DNA of 64,000 nucleotides from Cichorium intybus (lineage: Eukaryota; Streptophyta; Magnoliopsida; Asterales; Asteraceae): NCBI GenBank assembly GCA_023525715.1, contig CM042012.1, positions 120,238,298 to 120,302,297 of the forward strand, read 5' to 3'. Every line of letters starts with the position of its first letter. The stretch's first letter is position 1. Positions 12,898 to 21,517 of this stretch are shown here, one piece after another. Both the position numbers and the translations under genes were made by a program. The notes under the pieces were generated by a model that was given only the letters and a program-made list of their open reading frames with translations, did not search any database and had not been told where the DNA came from.

Positions 12898-14361
12898 TTA
12901 ATCAGATTTTTTCAACTGAAGTAGTTCCACCTTCAATTTGGCCACTAAATCTTTATTTCCTTCTTTCTCATATCCATCAATAAAAGCAGAATAAATTTCT
13001 GAATTTGGTTCATACCCTCTTCCCACCATTTCCGCTTGAATCTTCATACCTTCATCCATCATCCCCTCATTACACAAACCCTTAATCAAAATCTCATAAC
13101 TTTCACCCTTCATAGCCATATTGTTTCTCTTCAATGCAAATCTTGAAACCTTCAATGCTTCTGAAACCTTATTCTTCTCACAAAGTACCTTAATCAACAC
13201 ATCAATGGTGGACGTGGACCCCACTGGCATAAACTCTTTCCTACACATATCATTATACAAAAGCATTGCGGAATCAACATCCCCAATTTTACAATAACCT
13301 CTAATCAAATGCTCATACGTGACATGACTACTTTCTTCCCCATTCAATCCCATTTCTTTGAAGAATTCTTCAGCTTTATGAACATCTCCAGCTTCACAAA
13401 GCCCACCAATTATGGTGTTATAAGCCATGGCATCATGTTTTAAACCTTTGTTCCTCATTTCTTCCCATACTCTCATGGCGTCTTCCATTCTTCCATTATC
13501 ACAATAAGCCGCCATTAAAATGCTGTGGCTGTACGCACTTGGAATGCAATTGTTTACGATCATATCACTCCACACTTGTTCTAAGTTCTCAATTAAACCG
13601 TCTCTATAGAAAGAATGCATGATTATATTATATGTATGTACATTAGGAACAACTACTTTGACACCAAGTTTTTGATCCCCAAATTTGTTGGATCCGAGAA
13701 GGTCGTTGTAAACTTCATAACCAGCAATGCTCCCTTGGTGTTTAGAAACTGACATGATTAAGGAATTACAAGTGCTAATCATTGGAGATATACCTTTAGT
13801 GCGTAGCATTCGGACAATCTCTATAGCCTGATTGATTCGTTTGGATTGAAGGCATGCTTTAATCAGTAAATCGAAGACGAACGGAGCAGAATCACACGTT
13901 CTGTAAGTCGTAATCAATGTTTCGAAGATCAAAGGTGGTGTACTTGAAGGCAAATTGGTGTTACCATCAGGAAATTTACGAATGGCGGATTTAATCAGAG
14001 TTAGGGCATGGGACTTTTGGCGGGAACGAGCGAGGGTGTGGATGATTGTAGCGTAGGATAAGAGGGAGTGGTGGCAGAGTGAGTGTTTGATGGTGAAGAG
14101 GAAGAAGCGGAGAGCTAAGTGGGGATTGTTACGGAGTTGGATGGTGATTTGGGAAAATTGAGAGGGATCGAAACCGAAGGGGAAGAGCGTGCGGAGGTGG
14201 GTCCATCGGGATTTAGAACGATGGTGTTTGAGGACGGAGACGGCGGTGACGACAGCAGTTTCATGGTCGGGTGATGGCTGTGAAGAAGCTGAGCAAAAGC
14301 GAAAGGTACTGGTTGCGGTCAAGAACAACGGGCGTTTGGATACAGTATGAAACAACGCCAT
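12898..14361 (-). CDS. Pentatricopeptide repeat protein, P class
   Basis: Intronless 487-residue frame. PPR motifs of about 35 residues can be laid out at roughly 161-195, 196-230, 242-276, 277-311, 312-346, 348-382, 387-420, 421-455 and 456-487, with typical cores such as HTYNIIMHSFYRDG, AYNTIIGGLCEAG and YEILIKGLCNEG. No E or DYW extension follows, so it is a pure P-class protein. The N-terminus is rich in Ser, Arg, Thr and Phe and poor in acidic residues, consistent with a mitochondrial or plastid targeting peptide. Proteins of this kind bind organelle RNA and affect its stability, splicing or translation. It may be the counterpart of Arabidopsis At2g15980, but that is memory-based and tentative. 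The frame is uninterrupted and the ATG at 14361 is the first in frame. Confidence 0.9.
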   Translation of the reverse strand: MALFHTVSKRPLFLTATSTFRFCSASSQPSPDHETAVVTAVSVLKHHRSKSRWTHLRTLFPFGFDPSQFSQITIQLRNNPHLALRFFLFTIKHSLCHHSLLSYATIIHTLARSRQKSHALTLIKSAIRKFPDGNTNLPSSTPPLIFETLITTYRTCDSAPFVFDLLIKACLQSKRINQAIEIVRMLRTKGISPMISTCNSLIMSVSKHQGSIAGYEVYNDLLGSNKFGDQKLGVKVVVPNVHTYNIIMHSFYRDGLIENLEQVWSDMIVNNCIPSAYSHSILMAAYCDNGRMEDAMRVWEEMRNKGLKHDAMAYNTIIGGLCEAGDVHKAEEFFKEMGLNGEESSHVTYEHLIRGYCKIGDVDSAMLLYNDMCRKEFMPVGSTSTIDVLIKVLCEKNKVSEALKVSRFALKRNNMAMKGESYEILIKGLCNEGMMDEGMKIQAEMVGRGYEPNSEIYSAFIDGYEKEGNKDLVAKLKVELLQLKKSD

Positions 14362-14857
14362 TAATGGAGGAGGCCAGGAGGGTTTGAAGCTTGTTTCAGC
14401 AGTCTCCCTGCTGGACTCCTTACTTTGAGCTGATGGAAGTATCCTTTTGGGCCTATAGTATTCTTCGTATGGGCCATAATTAAATATTTAATCCAGCCCA
14501 ATAATATTGGATCCATACTAATCATACCCGAGCTGCATAGATTGAATCGATTTTTTATTTTTATCCGAAAAGAACCGGATTGGTTTTTCAGTAATCTGTT
14601 TTTATATAGCCAATTTGGTTATATATGCCTGTCGGTTTTGGAGTGGATTTTTCAAAATTTAAGGACTCGATTGCTAACCGGTTTTAAAGAATTGGATTTT
14701 TGTCTTGGAAAAAAAAAAAACAGTTTTTCCTGTTATTACTATTGGGTCGGTTTTCTTGAAATTAAACGGTTAGATGACTGTTAATGTAGTCGTTTTAACT
14801 TTTCAGCCCTAAAATTATCATATTACCCCTCTAATGTTAGTAAAATCCGGTATTAAT
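14362..14857. other. Upstream region of the PPR gene
   Basis: Contains the 5' flank of the minus-strand PPR gene (GGGCCTATAG and ATGGGCC words near 14450-14480 resemble the GGCCCA boxes common upstream of plant housekeeping genes). Beyond that it is AT-rich DNA up to the LINE insertion point. No other gene recognised. Confidence 0.4.
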
Positions 14858-14977
14858 ATTGTTGTTTAAAGTAGGCTCTTTGGAACTGAAAAAGATCGTA
14901 TCGCTATTTTCAAATTCTCTCTCTAAGAAACTTACGTTTTTAAGGGTTTTTTTTTTTTTTTTTGATTACTTTCCATC

Positions 14978-16054
14978 ATGGCCGGTGTATCACCGGGCAT
15001 GATTCCTGATCAAACTTCATCAGGTGAGGTGCATGATATTCAAAATCATTTGTTTTCTGCTCAAAGCTTTCAAGATTCGGATCTTACTTGCAAAACAGTT
15101 GAAAAAAATTTAAAAAACATGAGGAATAAACAGCAACGTATATTCAAACAACCATCTGTTAAAAATACATTGTTGAATATATCGAATGACAGAAGAGTAC
15201 AAGATAGGATTTCTGCTATTAAACATAAACGGTTTATCAAGTCGAATTCAATATCTTCTGAACATGGCTGTGAAGATTATAATCACGTAGATGCCGGTGA
15301 AGAAGTTGAATATCCGAACAATGGTGAAGATAATGTTGCCGAAGATTATAAAGCTGGTGAAGATGATGATCGTACGTATCATGGTGAAGACATGCTTCAC
15401 CACGTAACTTCAAGGGAAGAAGAAGGTACACCGATGTATCTTGGAGATGATGCTGTTGAAGATGATGATCATACGTACCCAAATGATACCAACAATGGTG
15501 ACTGCATACTAAACCAAGTAACTGCCGGCCATGGAGTTAAACTTACGGCTGATGATGGAGTTAAACCTACCGGCCATGGCTCTCTTGCAAGTGGAGAAGA
15601 CACTACAACGGTAACAAACATCACCCCAATTATTGGGGAGGGTAACTCTCTTTCCTCTCTTTTTAATGTAAACCGTAGCTTTTCTTCAAGTGGGTGTCCA
15701 AATGAATTTAGTGGGGAGAAAAAGTGGGACAATAAGGATCATGCTTCACCTTTAAATATTACTTTTGACCATCCTTATGAGCCATGCGTAGGAGACATAG
15801 AATCCACCTTTCTAGCTTCCCAAGATGCCCATAATTCCACTTGTAGTTTTAAATTTGATCCCCTCAAATATAAAATCGGGTCTTCCAAATCCATCCTAGG
15901 ACCGACACCTACTATCCCTCCCCCCTTCTTGGGCTTCCATAACACTCCTTCCTTTTTGGGCCATACTACACCTAACTTATCTACTAACCCTAAAAACAAC
16001 TCTAAGCCCAATGTTTCTAATTCTTCTAAGGCTTTTAGGCATCACGGTTTTTAA
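14978..16054 (+). CDS. LINE ORF1, N-terminal part
   Basis: 358 residues from ATG to a TAA at 16052-16054. The frame resumes in the same phase at 16061, so this TAA is a nonsense mutation inside ORF1, not its natural end. The region is acidic and low in complexity (EDNVAEDYKAGEDDDRTY), then Ser/Asn/Pro-rich. I recognise no domain in it. In plant L1 elements the ORF1 product is an RNA-binding protein that packages the element's own RNA, and the unstructured N-terminus is usually the least conserved part. Confidence 0.7.
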   Translation: MAGVSPGMIPDQTSSGEVHDIQNHLFSAQSFQDSDLTCKTVEKNLKNMRNKQQRIFKQPSVKNTLLNISNDRRVQDRISAIKHKRFIKSNSISSEHGCEDYNHVDAGEEVEYPNNGEDNVAEDYKAGEDDDRTYHGEDMLHHVTSREEEGTPMYLGDDAVEDDDHTYPNDTNNGDCILNQVTAGHGVKLTADDGVKPTGHGSLASGEDTTTVTNITPIIGEGNSLSSLFNVNRSFSSSGCPNEFSGEKKWDNKDHASPLNITFDHPYEPCVGDIESTFLASQDAHNSTCSFKFDPLKYKIGSSKSILGPTPTIPPPFLGFHNTPSFLGHTTPNLSTNPKNNSKPNVSNSSKAFRHHGF

Positions 16055-16060
16055 AATAAT

Positions 16061-17158
16061 ATGAATTTTAAGCCCCATAATCCAAATGATTTTAAACACA
16101 GTTTTATCCTCAAACCTAATAATCATACTAATATTCTTCGTAAGATAGAACCAGAAAACAAAAATAATAACGCTTGGTCTCGTAAACTTCCGTTGCTCGT
16201 TAATTCACAAGCTAATATTTTGAGTGGTTCACACAAACACTCAAGCGATAAGTTTCGATTTATTCCTAACTTAAGTGACAATATTGATGTGCCCGTTGAT
16301 ATCCCTGTGACTGTCGTTAATAATATTTGTGAAACTTATGCGCGGACCATTTGTGGTTATTTTGTGGGATGTAAAACTTATTATTCTGATGTTCGTTTTC
16401 TCGCTTCTAAGATGTGGTCTCAATATGGGCTTGAGGACGTTTTGTTAAATGGTAATGGAGTCTACCTATTTAAATTTAACAACGACCAAGGTCTACAACA
16501 TGTTATTACCCATGGCCCATGGACTTTTAGGGGTGCCCCCATTGTCATGCAAAAATGGAGACCCGGACTTAGCATTCATAGAAACAACCATGACAAACTT
16601 CCGCTATGGATTAAAATCCATGACATCCCCTATGAGACTTGGAGTGAGGAAGGGTTAAGCCACATTGCTTCTAAAATTGGTAAGCCTCTAGCCATGGATT
16701 CTTATACGGCTAATATGTGCACTTATGCTGCGGGTAAAGCCGTTTATGCCCGTGTCCTTTTAGAAGTCCCAACTCGTCCCTCATGGGTGGACAAAATTAA
16801 CATTCGTATCCCAGATCCTGAAACACTTGAGTTTTCAACCCATACGCTTAGAGTTGAGTATGAATGGAAACCACCTATGTGCTCTCATTGTAAGGTGTTT
16901 AGTCACGAAACACATGTTTGTATGCATGTTATTACTAAAACAAATGCTACTTCTATTGCTAAACATATGGATACTTCTGCCATTAATACGGAAAAACTTG
17001 AACAACCTATTATAGATAATATTGATGATTTTACTATGGTTTCAAATAAGAAAAATTCTTCAAAACATGTTTCTATTAAAGACAATAAAAATAATGAATC
17101 ATCTAAAAGCAATACAAGTAGAAAATACCAAAACAATACCCAAGATAATTTTTTTTGA
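16061..17158 (+). CDS. LINE ORF1, middle part: DUF4283 and zinc knuckle
   Basis: Same phase as 14978-16054. Residues about 85-245 form a DUF4283 domain (RTICGYFVGCK, VLLNGNGVYLFKFNN, PWTFRGAPIVMQKWRPG, LPLWIKIHDIPYETW), followed by a CCHC knuckle CSHCKVFSHETHVC. These are the nucleic-acid-binding parts of plant LINE ORF1. The frame stops at a TGA right after a run of eight T (17149-17156). The next ORF1 segment continues in another phase, so a single-base slip in the T run is the likely break. Confidence 0.82.
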   Translation: MNFKPHNPNDFKHSFILKPNNHTNILRKIEPENKNNNAWSRKLPLLVNSQANILSGSHKHSSDKFRFIPNLSDNIDVPVDIPVTVVNNICETYARTICGYFVGCKTYYSDVRFLASKMWSQYGLEDVLLNGNGVYLFKFNNDQGLQHVITHGPWTFRGAPIVMQKWRPGLSIHRNNHDKLPLWIKIHDIPYETWSEEGLSHIASKIGKPLAMDSYTANMCTYAAGKAVYARVLLEVPTRPSWVDKINIRIPDPETLEFSTHTLRVEYEWKPPMCSHCKVFSHETHVCMHVITKTNATSIAKHMDTSAINTEKLEQPIIDNIDDFTMVSNKKNSSKHVSIKDNKNNESSKSNTSRKYQNNTQDNFF

Positions 17159-17646
17159 AAAATAAAAACAATTTAAAAACTATTAGAAATAAGAAACGTT
17201 TTGAGAAACTTCCGGTTCATATTAATAATAGTCCCCCTTTATCCCCCAATTCTCCTAATCCCCCCTTGAAGGATAAGGCGGCTATTGTTGGCTTCCCTAG
17301 CCCTATCATACGACTTTCTTCCTCCCAGCCCCTAAATCAGTCTGAATCCTCCACACCTTTATTCAAAGCCTTCTCCATTCTAGAGGCTTGTTCCTCTGAC
17401 GTCACAGATATTCCCTCTACTTCTTTCCCCCTGCCCCCTCCTGGTGCTCCTTCCCATTTTAGACCAGGTGATTTTGATCCTGATGCTGATGACCTAATCG
17501 AAGAGGATAATAGTATTGAGGTTGATTCTGATGATGGTGACACTGCCCAGTTCATTGTTAATGAGTCTGGATCCTATAATGATCACCCTATGATAGCTCC
17601 GGTGTCCGAGCAGATGGACTCCACCCCCCTCAAAGTTTCCATATGA
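17155..17646 (+). CDS. LINE ORF1, C-terminal part (after frameshift)
   Basis: Continues ORF1 downstream of the T8 run in a shifted phase and has no ATG of its own. Pro/Ser-rich, then an acidic stretch (DADDLIEEDNSIEVDSDD). Its TGA (17644-17646) overlaps the ATG of ORF2 (17643) in the form ATGA, an arrangement that allows stop-restart translation. No folded domain was recognised. Confidence 0.65.
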   Translation: MKNKNNLKTIRNKKRFEKLPVHINNSPPLSPNSPNPPLKDKAAIVGFPSPIIRLSSSQPLNQSESSTPLFKAFSILEACSSDVTDIPSTSFPLPPPGAPSHFRPGDFDPDADDLIEEDNSIEVDSDDGDTAQFIVNESGSYNDHPMIAPVSEQMDSTPLKVSI

Positions 17647-18473
17647 TGCACATCGCTGCATGGAATACTCACGGTCTCTGTAAGCCTTCTCATCAGAAAG
17701 CCTTGAGAGATCTTATCCGGGATCAAAATCTTCATATTTGTGCTACCCTTGAGACTCGTGCTTCATTCTCTAACCTCCCTCTTATCTGTAGTCGTGCATT
17801 TGGCTCCTGGTCGTGGTCGTCCAACGGTCTTTTTTTCCCTAAAGGGACTAGAATTGTCGTGGCCTGGGACCCGATAGCTATTGATATGATGCTTATCGAT
17901 TTAAATGATCAGGTTATGCATTTCAAAGTTAATATTCGTGACACTAATAAATCCTTTTTCTGCTCCTTCGTCTATGCTCATAATAATCACATGCTTCGTC
18001 GCTCTCTTTGGCATTCTCTTGCGGTCCATAAGAATATTGTTAAAGATACCCCTTGGATTCTCCTGGGTGATTTCAATGTTGCTCTTGATATTAAAGATAG
18101 CACCTCCGGGTCGTCGGGGTTTTCTCGTGCCATGGACGACTTCAGGGGCTGTGTCAATCTGATTGAAATGGAGGACCTTAACTACAAAGGTCTCTTCTAC
18201 ACATGGACCAAGTCTCCTAATGGTTCGGGTGGCATCCTTAAGAAAATTGACCGTGTCATGGGAAATACTCACTTCGTTGCTTCTTTCCCCTCTTCTACTG
18301 TCAATTTTCTCCCTTACCGTTTGTCCGACCATACCCCTGCTGTGCTTTCTCTCCCACATCGTGCCCCTTTCAAGTTCCCTAATTTCCTGACTTATAAGAA
18401 CGATTTCAAAAAGATTGTTGCCTCTTCTTGGAACCCCAATATCCCTGGGTATCGGATGTATAAGGTTTTCTAA
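17643..18473 (+). CDS. LINE ORF2, endonuclease part
   Basis: 276 residues with the apurinic-endonuclease-like fold that nicks target DNA for target-primed reverse transcription. Visible motifs: AAWNTHGL (metal-binding Asn), ATLETR (catalytic Glu), LLGDFNVAL (GDFN) and YRLSDHTPAVL (SDH), in the right order. The frame ends at a TAA (18471-18473) but reopens in the same phase and continues into the reverse transcriptase. The stop is therefore a nonsense change within ORF2. Confidence 0.88.
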   Translation: MMHIAAWNTHGLCKPSHQKALRDLIRDQNLHICATLETRASFSNLPLICSRAFGSWSWSSNGLFFPKGTRIVVAWDPIAIDMMLIDLNDQVMHFKVNIRDTNKSFFCSFVYAHNNHMLRRSLWHSLAVHKNIVKDTPWILLGDFNVALDIKDSTSGSSGFSRAMDDFRGCVNLIEMEDLNYKGLFYTWTKSPNGSGGILKKIDRVMGNTHFVASFPSSTVNFLPYRLSDHTPAVLSLPHRAPFKFPNFLTYKNDFKKIVASSWNPNIPGYRMYKVF

Positions 18474-18506
18474 AACCTTAAAAATCTGAAAATTCCCCTT
18501 CGTAAG

Positions 18507-21254
18507 ATGCTCCGCAACCAGGGCAACCTCTTTTCTAAGGTTATGTCCCTTCGTAATGAGCTTGATAGAGTTCAGAGTGCTCTGGATCGGGACCCTTTCA
18601 ATAAGGATCTTCGTGAAGAACAATGCAGGTATCTCATCGCGTTTAACGAGGCTAGCCTGGATGAAGAGAGATTCCTGAAACAAAAGGCTAAGGTTAACTG
18701 GCTTCGTGAGGGTGACAAAAATTCGGCTTTTTTCCATAAATCGGTTAAAAGCCGTAAATCTCGCAATCGTATAAATTCTATCCAGGATGCTCTTGGAAAT
18801 TGGATCTCGGGGAATGCTCTTCCCAATCTTTTTGTCTCCCACTTTCAAACTTTCTTGGGTTCTGCCCATCCTTCCCTTGCTATTCGTGACCCTTGTTCCC
18901 TATTCTCTAATAAGCTCTCCCCTCTCCAGTCTGCCGCCATGCTTACTCCTGTTACTGATAAGGAGATTAAGTGTGTCCTGTTCCAGATGGGTGATGATAA
19001 AGCTCCTGGACCTGATGGTTTCTCTGCTAAGTTCTTCAAATCTGCTTGGGATATTGTGGGTCCTGATCTCTGTATGGCAGTTAAGGAATTCTTCTATTCT
19101 GGAAAACTTCTTAAGTCTTTCAACAGCACCATCCTTGCTCTCATCCCCAAAGTTGATTCCCCTTCCAAAGTCACTGATTTCCGCCCAATCGCTTGTTGTA
19201 ATGTTGTTTACAAATGTATCAGCAAGATTATTGCGGATCGTATCAAGAACCATCTTTCTTATCTGGTTGATGATAACCAGTCTGCTTTCATCCCTGGTCG
19301 TTTGATCACCGACAACGTACTTCTTGTTCACGAGCTCATGCGTGATTATCATTGTCATCGTGGTCCTCCTAGGTGTGCTTTTAATGTCGATATTCAAAAA
19401 TCGTACGACACAGTTGACTGGTCGTTTCTGCGGACTATCTTGTTTGGATTTGGTTTCCCTGATCGTATGATTGACTGGATCATGACATGTGTTTCCACGG
19501 TTGCATACTCTGTGAGTATCAATGGTAATACACATGGTTATTTCGACGGTAAAAGGGGGCTTCGGCAGGGTGACCCCCTCTCTCCCTATCTCTTCACTCT
19601 TGTCATGGAGGTGCTTAACCTAATGATCAAAAGAAACATCCATGATTCTGACTCTTTTAAATTCCACAGACAATGTGATAATCAAAGTATCACCCATCTC
19701 TGCTTTGCCGACGATCTCCTTCTCTTCTGTCATGGAGATAGCTCTTCGGTTAGAATCATCTGCGACTCTCTTGAAGAATTCTCTGGGGTTTCTGGGATCC
19801 ATCCTAATATTGCTAAGAGTGAAGCATTCTACTGTAATGTTGGTGAGAGGACCAGGGCTGCCATTGACCGTATTGTTAAGTTTCCTGAGGGCTCTTTCCC
19901 TGTTCGATACCTTGGCGTTCCTCTTATCACCACCCGTCTTGCCCACAAAGACTGTAAAGGCCTTGTTGATAAAGCCAAATGCAGGATTAATGACTGGAAA
20001 AACAAGTCTCTCTCCTTTGCTGGTCGTCTCCAGCTCATCCTCTCTGTTCTTTCTTCTACTCAAATCTATTGGGCTTTTGTTTTTATTCTTCCTAAATCTA
20101 TCTCTAACGATATTGAGAAGCTCATGAGAGGTTTCCTCTGGTGCCATGGTGAGTTGAAACGTGGTAAAGCTAAAGTCTCTTGGAAAACTGTGTGCCTTCC
20201 TAAGGAACATGGTGGTCTTGGCATCCGTAACCTTGCTATCTGGAATGTTGCCCTTATGGCTTCCCGTGTTTGGAGACTCCTTTCCAAGAAAGAGTCCCAA
20301 TGGGTTAAGTGGATCCACTCATACCGTCTTTGTGGCCGTAACTTTTGGGATGCCCCCAAAAAGTACGGTTCTGGATTTGCCTGGCGAAACATCCTTGATA
20401 TGCGGGATAAGATAAGGGAGTATACAGTTTCCCAGATAGGTGATGGATGCTCGACTTCTGCTTGGTTCGATAACTGGCACCCTGCGGGCCCCCTTTCTAA
20501 ATTCTTGTCTGCCCGTGACATCCATTATGCGGGTTTCGCTCCTGATACTAAGGTTGCTGACCTGGTCCTCTATGGATCTTGGGTTCGCCCACATTGTTGG
20601 AGGGACTCCCATGCTGCTCTTCTTTCCCATAACCCTCCTACTCTTTCCACGTCCGTTCCTGATAAACTCCTTTGGAGATCTAGAGACGGTAAACTCTATC
20701 CTTTCTCTGTTCGTTCTGTTTGGCATTCTATTCGCCCCTATCATCAACCGGTCTTTTGGTTTCATCTTGTTTGGTTCTCCCAGAATATTCCCAGACATGC
20801 TTTCATTCTCTGGGTTGCTCTTAAAAATTGTCTAAAGACTCGTGATAAAATCAAAATCTGGGACACTAACTGCAATTGTGCGTTCTGCGGGGATTGTCCG
20901 GATTCCCTTTCCCATCTCTTCTTTGAATGTTCTTTCACTTCTATGGTTTGGCATGACCTCCATCATGTCATGAATCTCTCCTTCCCCACTGATAACTGGT
21001 CTGATATCATTAATCAACTCAACCCTATTTCTAAGAGCAAGACCATTTGGTCCATCATTAGAAGACTTGTTCTTGCTGGAGCTGTTTACCACATTTGGCG
21101 GGAAAGAAATTTTCGAATTTTTAAAAAAACTAAAAGATCTCTTCATGCTGTCGTGAATAGTGTTATGGATGATATCCGCTGTAGACTACTGAGTCTATCT
21201 ATGAGACCTTGCACTAATGTTGATTTGGCTAAAACGATATGGACCATCCCTTAA
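18507..21254 (+). CDS. LINE ORF2, reverse transcriptase and zf-RVT part
   Basis: 915 residues, in phase with 17643-18473. Reverse transcriptase motifs include APGPDGFSAKFFK, DFRPIACCNVVYK, NQSAFIPGRLITDN, KSYDTVDWSFL, RGLRQGDPLSPYLF, the active-site box CFADDLLLFC, and VRYLGVPL. The C-terminus has a zf-RVT zinc-binding region (CNCAFCGDCPDSLSHLFFEC). No RNase H domain follows, as usual for many plant L1 clades. The only break relative to an intact ORF2 is the upstream TAA. Long antisense frames over this region are shadows. Confidence 0.92.
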   Translation: MLRNQGNLFSKVMSLRNELDRVQSALDRDPFNKDLREEQCRYLIAFNEASLDEERFLKQKAKVNWLREGDKNSAFFHKSVKSRKSRNRINSIQDALGNWISGNALPNLFVSHFQTFLGSAHPSLAIRDPCSLFSNKLSPLQSAAMLTPVTDKEIKCVLFQMGDDKAPGPDGFSAKFFKSAWDIVGPDLCMAVKEFFYSGKLLKSFNSTILALIPKVDSPSKVTDFRPIACCNVVYKCISKIIADRIKNHLSYLVDDNQSAFIPGRLITDNVLLVHELMRDYHCHRGPPRCAFNVDIQKSYDTVDWSFLRTILFGFGFPDRMIDWIMTCVSTVAYSVSINGNTHGYFDGKRGLRQGDPLSPYLFTLVMEVLNLMIKRNIHDSDSFKFHRQCDNQSITHLCFADDLLLFCHGDSSSVRIICDSLEEFSGVSGIHPNIAKSEAFYCNVGERTRAAIDRIVKFPEGSFPVRYLGVPLITTRLAHKDCKGLVDKAKCRINDWKNKSLSFAGRLQLILSVLSSTQIYWAFVFILPKSISNDIEKLMRGFLWCHGELKRGKAKVSWKTVCLPKEHGGLGIRNLAIWNVALMASRVWRLLSKKESQWVKWIHSYRLCGRNFWDAPKKYGSGFAWRNILDMRDKIREYTVSQIGDGCSTSAWFDNWHPAGPLSKFLSARDIHYAGFAPDTKVADLVLYGSWVRPHCWRDSHAALLSHNPPTLSTSVPDKLLWRSRDGKLYPFSVRSVWHSIRPYHQPVFWFHLVWFSQNIPRHAFILWVALKNCLKTRDKIKIWDTNCNCAFCGDCPDSLSHLFFECSFTSMVWHDLHHVMNLSFPTDNWSDIINQLNPISKSKTIWSIIRRLVLAGAVYHIWRERNFRIFKKTKRSLHAVVNSVMDDIRCRLLSLSMRPCTNVDLAKTIWTIP

Positions 21255-21517
21255 CTTTCTTCCTCTTCGCTCCGATATTTTTCTCTGCTTGTATGGTTTG
21301 TTTGTTTTGCAGGTTGCTTTCCTTTATGTTCTTGTTTGCTTCTGGTTCCATTTCTTGTTTTGGTTCCTAGTTTAGCCTTGTTGTCCGTTGGGGCCTGTCC
21401 CGATGGATTTTCTGTTTTTTAGGTGGGGAGTCCCCAGCCTTATATTGTATTTATTCTTTTTATTAATAAAATTTGCCAGAGGTGCCGCCCTCTTTACCCA
21501 AAAAATCAGGTATTAAT

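Larger units (their letters stand above)
14858..21503 (+). mobile_element. Nearly full-length L1-type LINE
   Basis: The 6.6 kb element has a 5' leader with a T-rich tract, ORF1 (DUF4283 plus zinc knuckle), ORF2 (endonuclease, reverse transcriptase, zf-RVT) and a 3' end reading TTAATAAAATTTGCC...TTTACCC followed by A6. The sequence just after the A-tail (AATCAGGTATTAAT, 21504-21517) matches AATCCGGTATTAAT at 14844-14857 with one difference, a plausible 14-bp target duplication that places the 5' end at 14858. ORF1 and ORF2 overlap as ATGA. Damage is light: one in-frame stop and one frameshift in ORF1, one in-frame stop in ORF2. Confidence 0.85.

Noticed and set aside
17901..20798. Long minus-strand frames over the LINE (up to 322 residues)
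   Set aside because: Antisense shadows of the endonuclease and reverse transcriptase frames, with no recognisable protein similarity.
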